DNA from: Paramuribaculum sp.
GTDB lineage: Bacteria > Bacteroidota > Bacteroidia > Bacteroidales > Muribaculaceae
DNA: 5,981 nucleotides
NCBI GenBank assembly: GCA_029062075.1
Contig: JAIDQW010000247.1
Coordinates: 1 to 5,981 of the forward strand
Reading direction: 5' to 3'
Part shown: piece by piece, positions 5,531 to 5,981 of the stretch
Numbering within the stretch: position 1 is the first letter of the stretch
Layout: each line of letters opens with the position of its first letter
Program-made: the position numbers and the translations under genes
Notes under the pieces: generated by a model
The model's input: only the letters and a program-made list of their open reading frames with translations
Databases searched by the model: none
What the model was told of the DNA's origin: nothing

Positions 5531-5981
5531 ATGACTGAAAAAGTAAACATCAGCCCGGTTGAAGATTTCGACTGGGACGCCTACGAAAAAGGCGAAACCA
5601 AAGGCGAGAAATCTCGCGAAGAACTCACCAAAACCTATGACGAATCTCTTAACACCGTCAAGGACAAAGAGGTGATTGAAGGCACAATCATTGCTCTTAA
5701 CAAGCGCGAAGCCGTTGTTAATATCGGCTATAAGAGCGATGGTATCATCCCCATGAACGAATTCCGCTACAACCCCGACCTCAAGGTAGGAGACACTGTA
5801 GAAGTTTTCATTGAAAACCAGGAAGACAAGAAAGGTCAGCTTATCCTTTCACACCGCAAAGCTCGTGCTGCTCGCTCATGGGAGCGCATCAACGAAGCTC
5901 TTGAAAATGACGAAATCATCAAGGGTTACATCAAGTGCCGCACCAAGGGCGGCATGATTGTCGACGTATTCGGCATCGAGG
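5531..5981 (+). CDS. rpsA: 30S ribosomal protein S1 (bS1), N-terminal part; 3' end outside window
   Basis: ATG 5531 opens a frame that runs without a stop to the window edge, giving 150 complete codons. S1 is the large multi-S1-domain protein that captures unstructured A/U-rich mRNA leaders on the 30S subunit. The first about 45 residues form an acidic, lysine-rich N-terminal segment. The first OB-fold S1 domain then runs at about 47-110, with VIEGTIIALNKREAVVNIGY, KSDGIIPMNEF and KVGDTVEVFI, ending in ILSHRKA. A linker (SWERINEAL) leads to the start of a second domain at about 129 (IIKGYIKCRTKGGMIVDVFG). Full-length Bacteroidota S1 is near 600 residues, so about three quarters is missing. 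Its own promoter lies 73 nt upstream. Codon bias matches the rplM-tsf genes. Confidence 0.95.
   Translation, partial: MTEKVNISPVEDFDWDAYEKGETKGEKSREELTKTYDESLNTVKDKEVIEGTIIALNKREAVVNIGYKSDGIIPMNEFRYNPDLKVGDTVEVFIENQEDKKGQLILSHRKARAARSWERINEALENDEIIKGYIKCRTKGGMIVDVFGIE

Overview
The window looks like ordinary chromosome from a member of the Bacteroidota, most likely order Bacteroidales; a gut lineage such as Muribaculaceae or Bacteroides is an inference. Three things support this: promoters with a TAnnTTTG -7 box and a TTG -33 box, no Shine-Dalgarno sequence ahead of any gene, and the co-directional order rplM-rpsI-rpsB-tsf with Bacteroidota-type protein lengths. A glycosaminoglycan-type polysaccharide lyase also fits. 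All genes are on the + strand.

Layout. Positions 1-812 hold the 3' end of a PL8 (chondroitin/hyaluronan lyase family) gene that begins before the window. Positions 813-1023 hold a clear Bacteroidota promoter (882-912) and a leader that folds into two consecutive hairpins. The translation operon follows: rplM (L13, GTG start at 1024), rpsI (S9), a 117-nt spacer with two competing hairpins, rpsB (S2, with a repetitive acidic tail) and tsf (EF-Ts, with a large insertion). It ends at a strong intrinsic terminator (3915-3949). A -7 box lies only a few bases past the terminator, and a 468-residue RecD/Dda-like SF1B helicase starts 4 nt after that box. The next intergenic region (5372-5530) has short tandem repeats, a second promoter almost identical to the rplM one, and an AT-rich leader. 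The window ends inside rpsA (ribosomal protein S1).

How the genes work together. L13, S9, S2, EF-Ts and S1 are all core translation components, and the rplM and rpsA promoters share a TTGCGT box, a 20-nt TTG-to-TA gap and an ACTAC(C/T)TTTGCA core, so they are probably co-regulated. The helicase is a DNA-metabolism gene between two translation units, and the lyase belongs to carbohydrate catabolism; neither has a functional link to the ribosomal genes that the sequence shows.

I found no defence system, mobile element, CRISPR array, tRNA or rRNA. The most interesting unexplained signals are the structured leaders of rplM and rpsB, which are candidates for ribosomal-protein autoregulation. The conserved coding content is routine.
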